From positions 42,554,700-42,618,699 of the forward strand of contig JAJKFL010000014.1 of assembly GCA_021186555.1 (NCBI GenBank): a DNA stretch of 64,000 bases, read 5' to 3'. The translations under genes were made by a program, and so were the position numbers. The stretch comes from Reticulitermes speratus (taxonomy: Eukaryota; Arthropoda; Insecta; Blattodea; Rhinotermitidae). Positions 63,490-64,000 of this stretch are shown one piece after another. Positions within the stretch are counted from its first letter, which is position 1. Each line of letters starts with the position of its first letter. Below the pieces are notes generated by a model that saw only the letters and a list, made by a program, of their open reading frames with translations, was not told where the DNA came from and searched no databases.

Positions 63490-63653
63490 AAATCTGCGGT
63501 TTTCTGGGGTATTACGCGACGTACTCTTGACCCGTGAGGATGGGACTGATACGTTGTCCCGAAACGTCGGTAAACAATTACCACACGACGCCGTGTAATA
63601 ACCCAAAAGACCGCAGACTTCATCAACATCGCGGCGGAAGCCTGAAATCAAGA
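63490..63653 (+). mobile_element. GTC-class hammerhead element E7, 13-bp TSD, left arm mostly lost
   Basis: TATTCTGATGAAG is perfect at 63477-63489 and 63654-63666. It has one motif and the full right arm (CGTCGGTAAACAATTACCAC..CCCAAAAGACCGCAG), plus the tail CATCAACATCGCGGCGGAAG. Only the outermost bases of the left arm remain (CTGCGGTTTTCTGGGGTATT). Confidence 0.85.
63531..63571 (+). ncRNA. Hammerhead-like motif, GTC class, C3 changed (E7)
   Basis: CCC, GTGAGGA, GGGAC..GTCCC, GAAAC, GTC, GGT. Confidence 0.45.
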
Positions 63654-63666
63654 TATTCTGATGAAG

Positions 63667-63814
63667 TTCGTATTTCAACGTAACAGTGGTTAATATACGT
63701 ACCATTTGCTTTAACATTCAAACACTCTTCATTCTGCCTACACAGTGTATTTATGAGGTTCGTATGATTTTATAGCTACCGTTTCAAAAACATACACTGT
63801 ACAACGATCGCGTG
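63667..63814. other. Possible decayed satellite-end flank
   Basis: CTGCCTACACAGTGTATTTAT near 63737 is the inverse of the 114-bp array end. The rest is unassigned. Confidence 0.4.
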
Positions 63815-64000
63815 AGAAATGAAGAAGTATTACACGGAGTGAAGGAGGAGAGGAATATCGTACATACAATAAAAAGAAGAAAGGCTAACTGGATTGGTCA
63901 CATCTTGCGTAGAAACTGCCTTCTGAAACATGTGGCTGAAGGAAAGTTAGAGGGAAGGATAGAAATGACGGGAAGACGAGGGAGAAGACGTAAGCAGCTA
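63815..64000 (+). pseudogene. LINE-2 C-terminal fragment, cut by window end
   Basis: The frame reads VRNEEVLHGVKEERNIVHTI, KRRKANWIGHILRRNCLLKH, VAEGKLEGRIEMTGRRGRRR and KQL, with no stop before the window ends. This is the region downstream of the RT core in the YADD lineage (compare 45690-45985). Open over at least 60 codons, so it is relatively young. 5-prime truncation is likely because no RT core is upstream. Confidence 0.88.

Overview
This window looks like repeat-dense, non-genic nuclear DNA from an insect. My best guess is a cockroach or termite (Blattodea, possibly Periplaneta). The guess rests on the (TTAGG)n-type repeat at 4.4-4.8 kb, the several tRNA-headed SINE families, the arthropod-type LINE carboxy-terminal fragments, and my recollection that short translations of these SINEs occur as spurious proteins in cockroach annotations. 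I found no host protein-coding gene, no rRNA and no convincing stand-alone tRNA gene. Every coding trace I could identify belongs to a broken transposable element: two LINE lineages and mariner-type transposases.

Four layers make up the window. (1) SINEs: five tRNA-headed families, called here SINE-A (Leu-tRNA-like head, 11 copies), SINE-B (about 11 copies, many decayed), SINE-C (8), SINE-D (4) and SINE-E (1). Many have target-site duplications (TSDs), and several sit inside other elements. (2) DNA transposon remnants: TA-flanked Tc1/mariner/pogo-like MITEs with at least six different ends, deleted mariners, three hAT-like elements with TCTAGA-like 8-bp TSDs, and one TIR-bounded element holding a telomere-like TTAGG array. 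(3) LINE 3-prime fragments: LINE-1 with a (GTTA)n tail, and LINE-2 with a YADD motif and an (ATCATA)-like tail. (4) Tandem arrays: a 114-bp satellite in three arrays (17.6-18.5, 55.0-56.4 and 60.5-62.6 kb), a 62-bp satellite (28.7-31.9 kb), a 32-bp minisatellite (20.3-22.0 kb), a 102-104-bp GT-rich array (11.0-12.0 kb), and smaller ones.

The most interesting layer is a group of inverted-repeat elements whose arms carry hammerhead-ribozyme-like sequences: CTGANGA, a short hairpin, GAAAC, a tiny stem III, then GTA or GTC. They occur at 5.3, 8.4, 12.1, 19.3, 20.2-22.3, 28.1, 39.9-40.8, 45.5, 57.5-59.8 and 63.5 kb. Several have clean 11-14-bp TSDs. A GTA class shares a terminal ACCAACAAATGCAC-like box and a one-sided ATGCACGGT-like tail. 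A GTC class shares a GCGGCGGAAGCCTGAAATC-like tail. One element carries a 1.6-kb minisatellite between its arms, and one is a three-level nest of TSD-flanked copies inside a LINE-1 fragment. Published work links hammerheads with diminished stem III to Penelope-like retroelements. I infer that these are non-autonomous Penelope-related elements, but no Penelope reverse transcriptase or GIY-YIG domain is present here.

The elements do not form a pathway. The window is a record of successive insertions: SINEs into MITEs, MITEs into LINEs, and hammerhead elements into LINEs and into each other.
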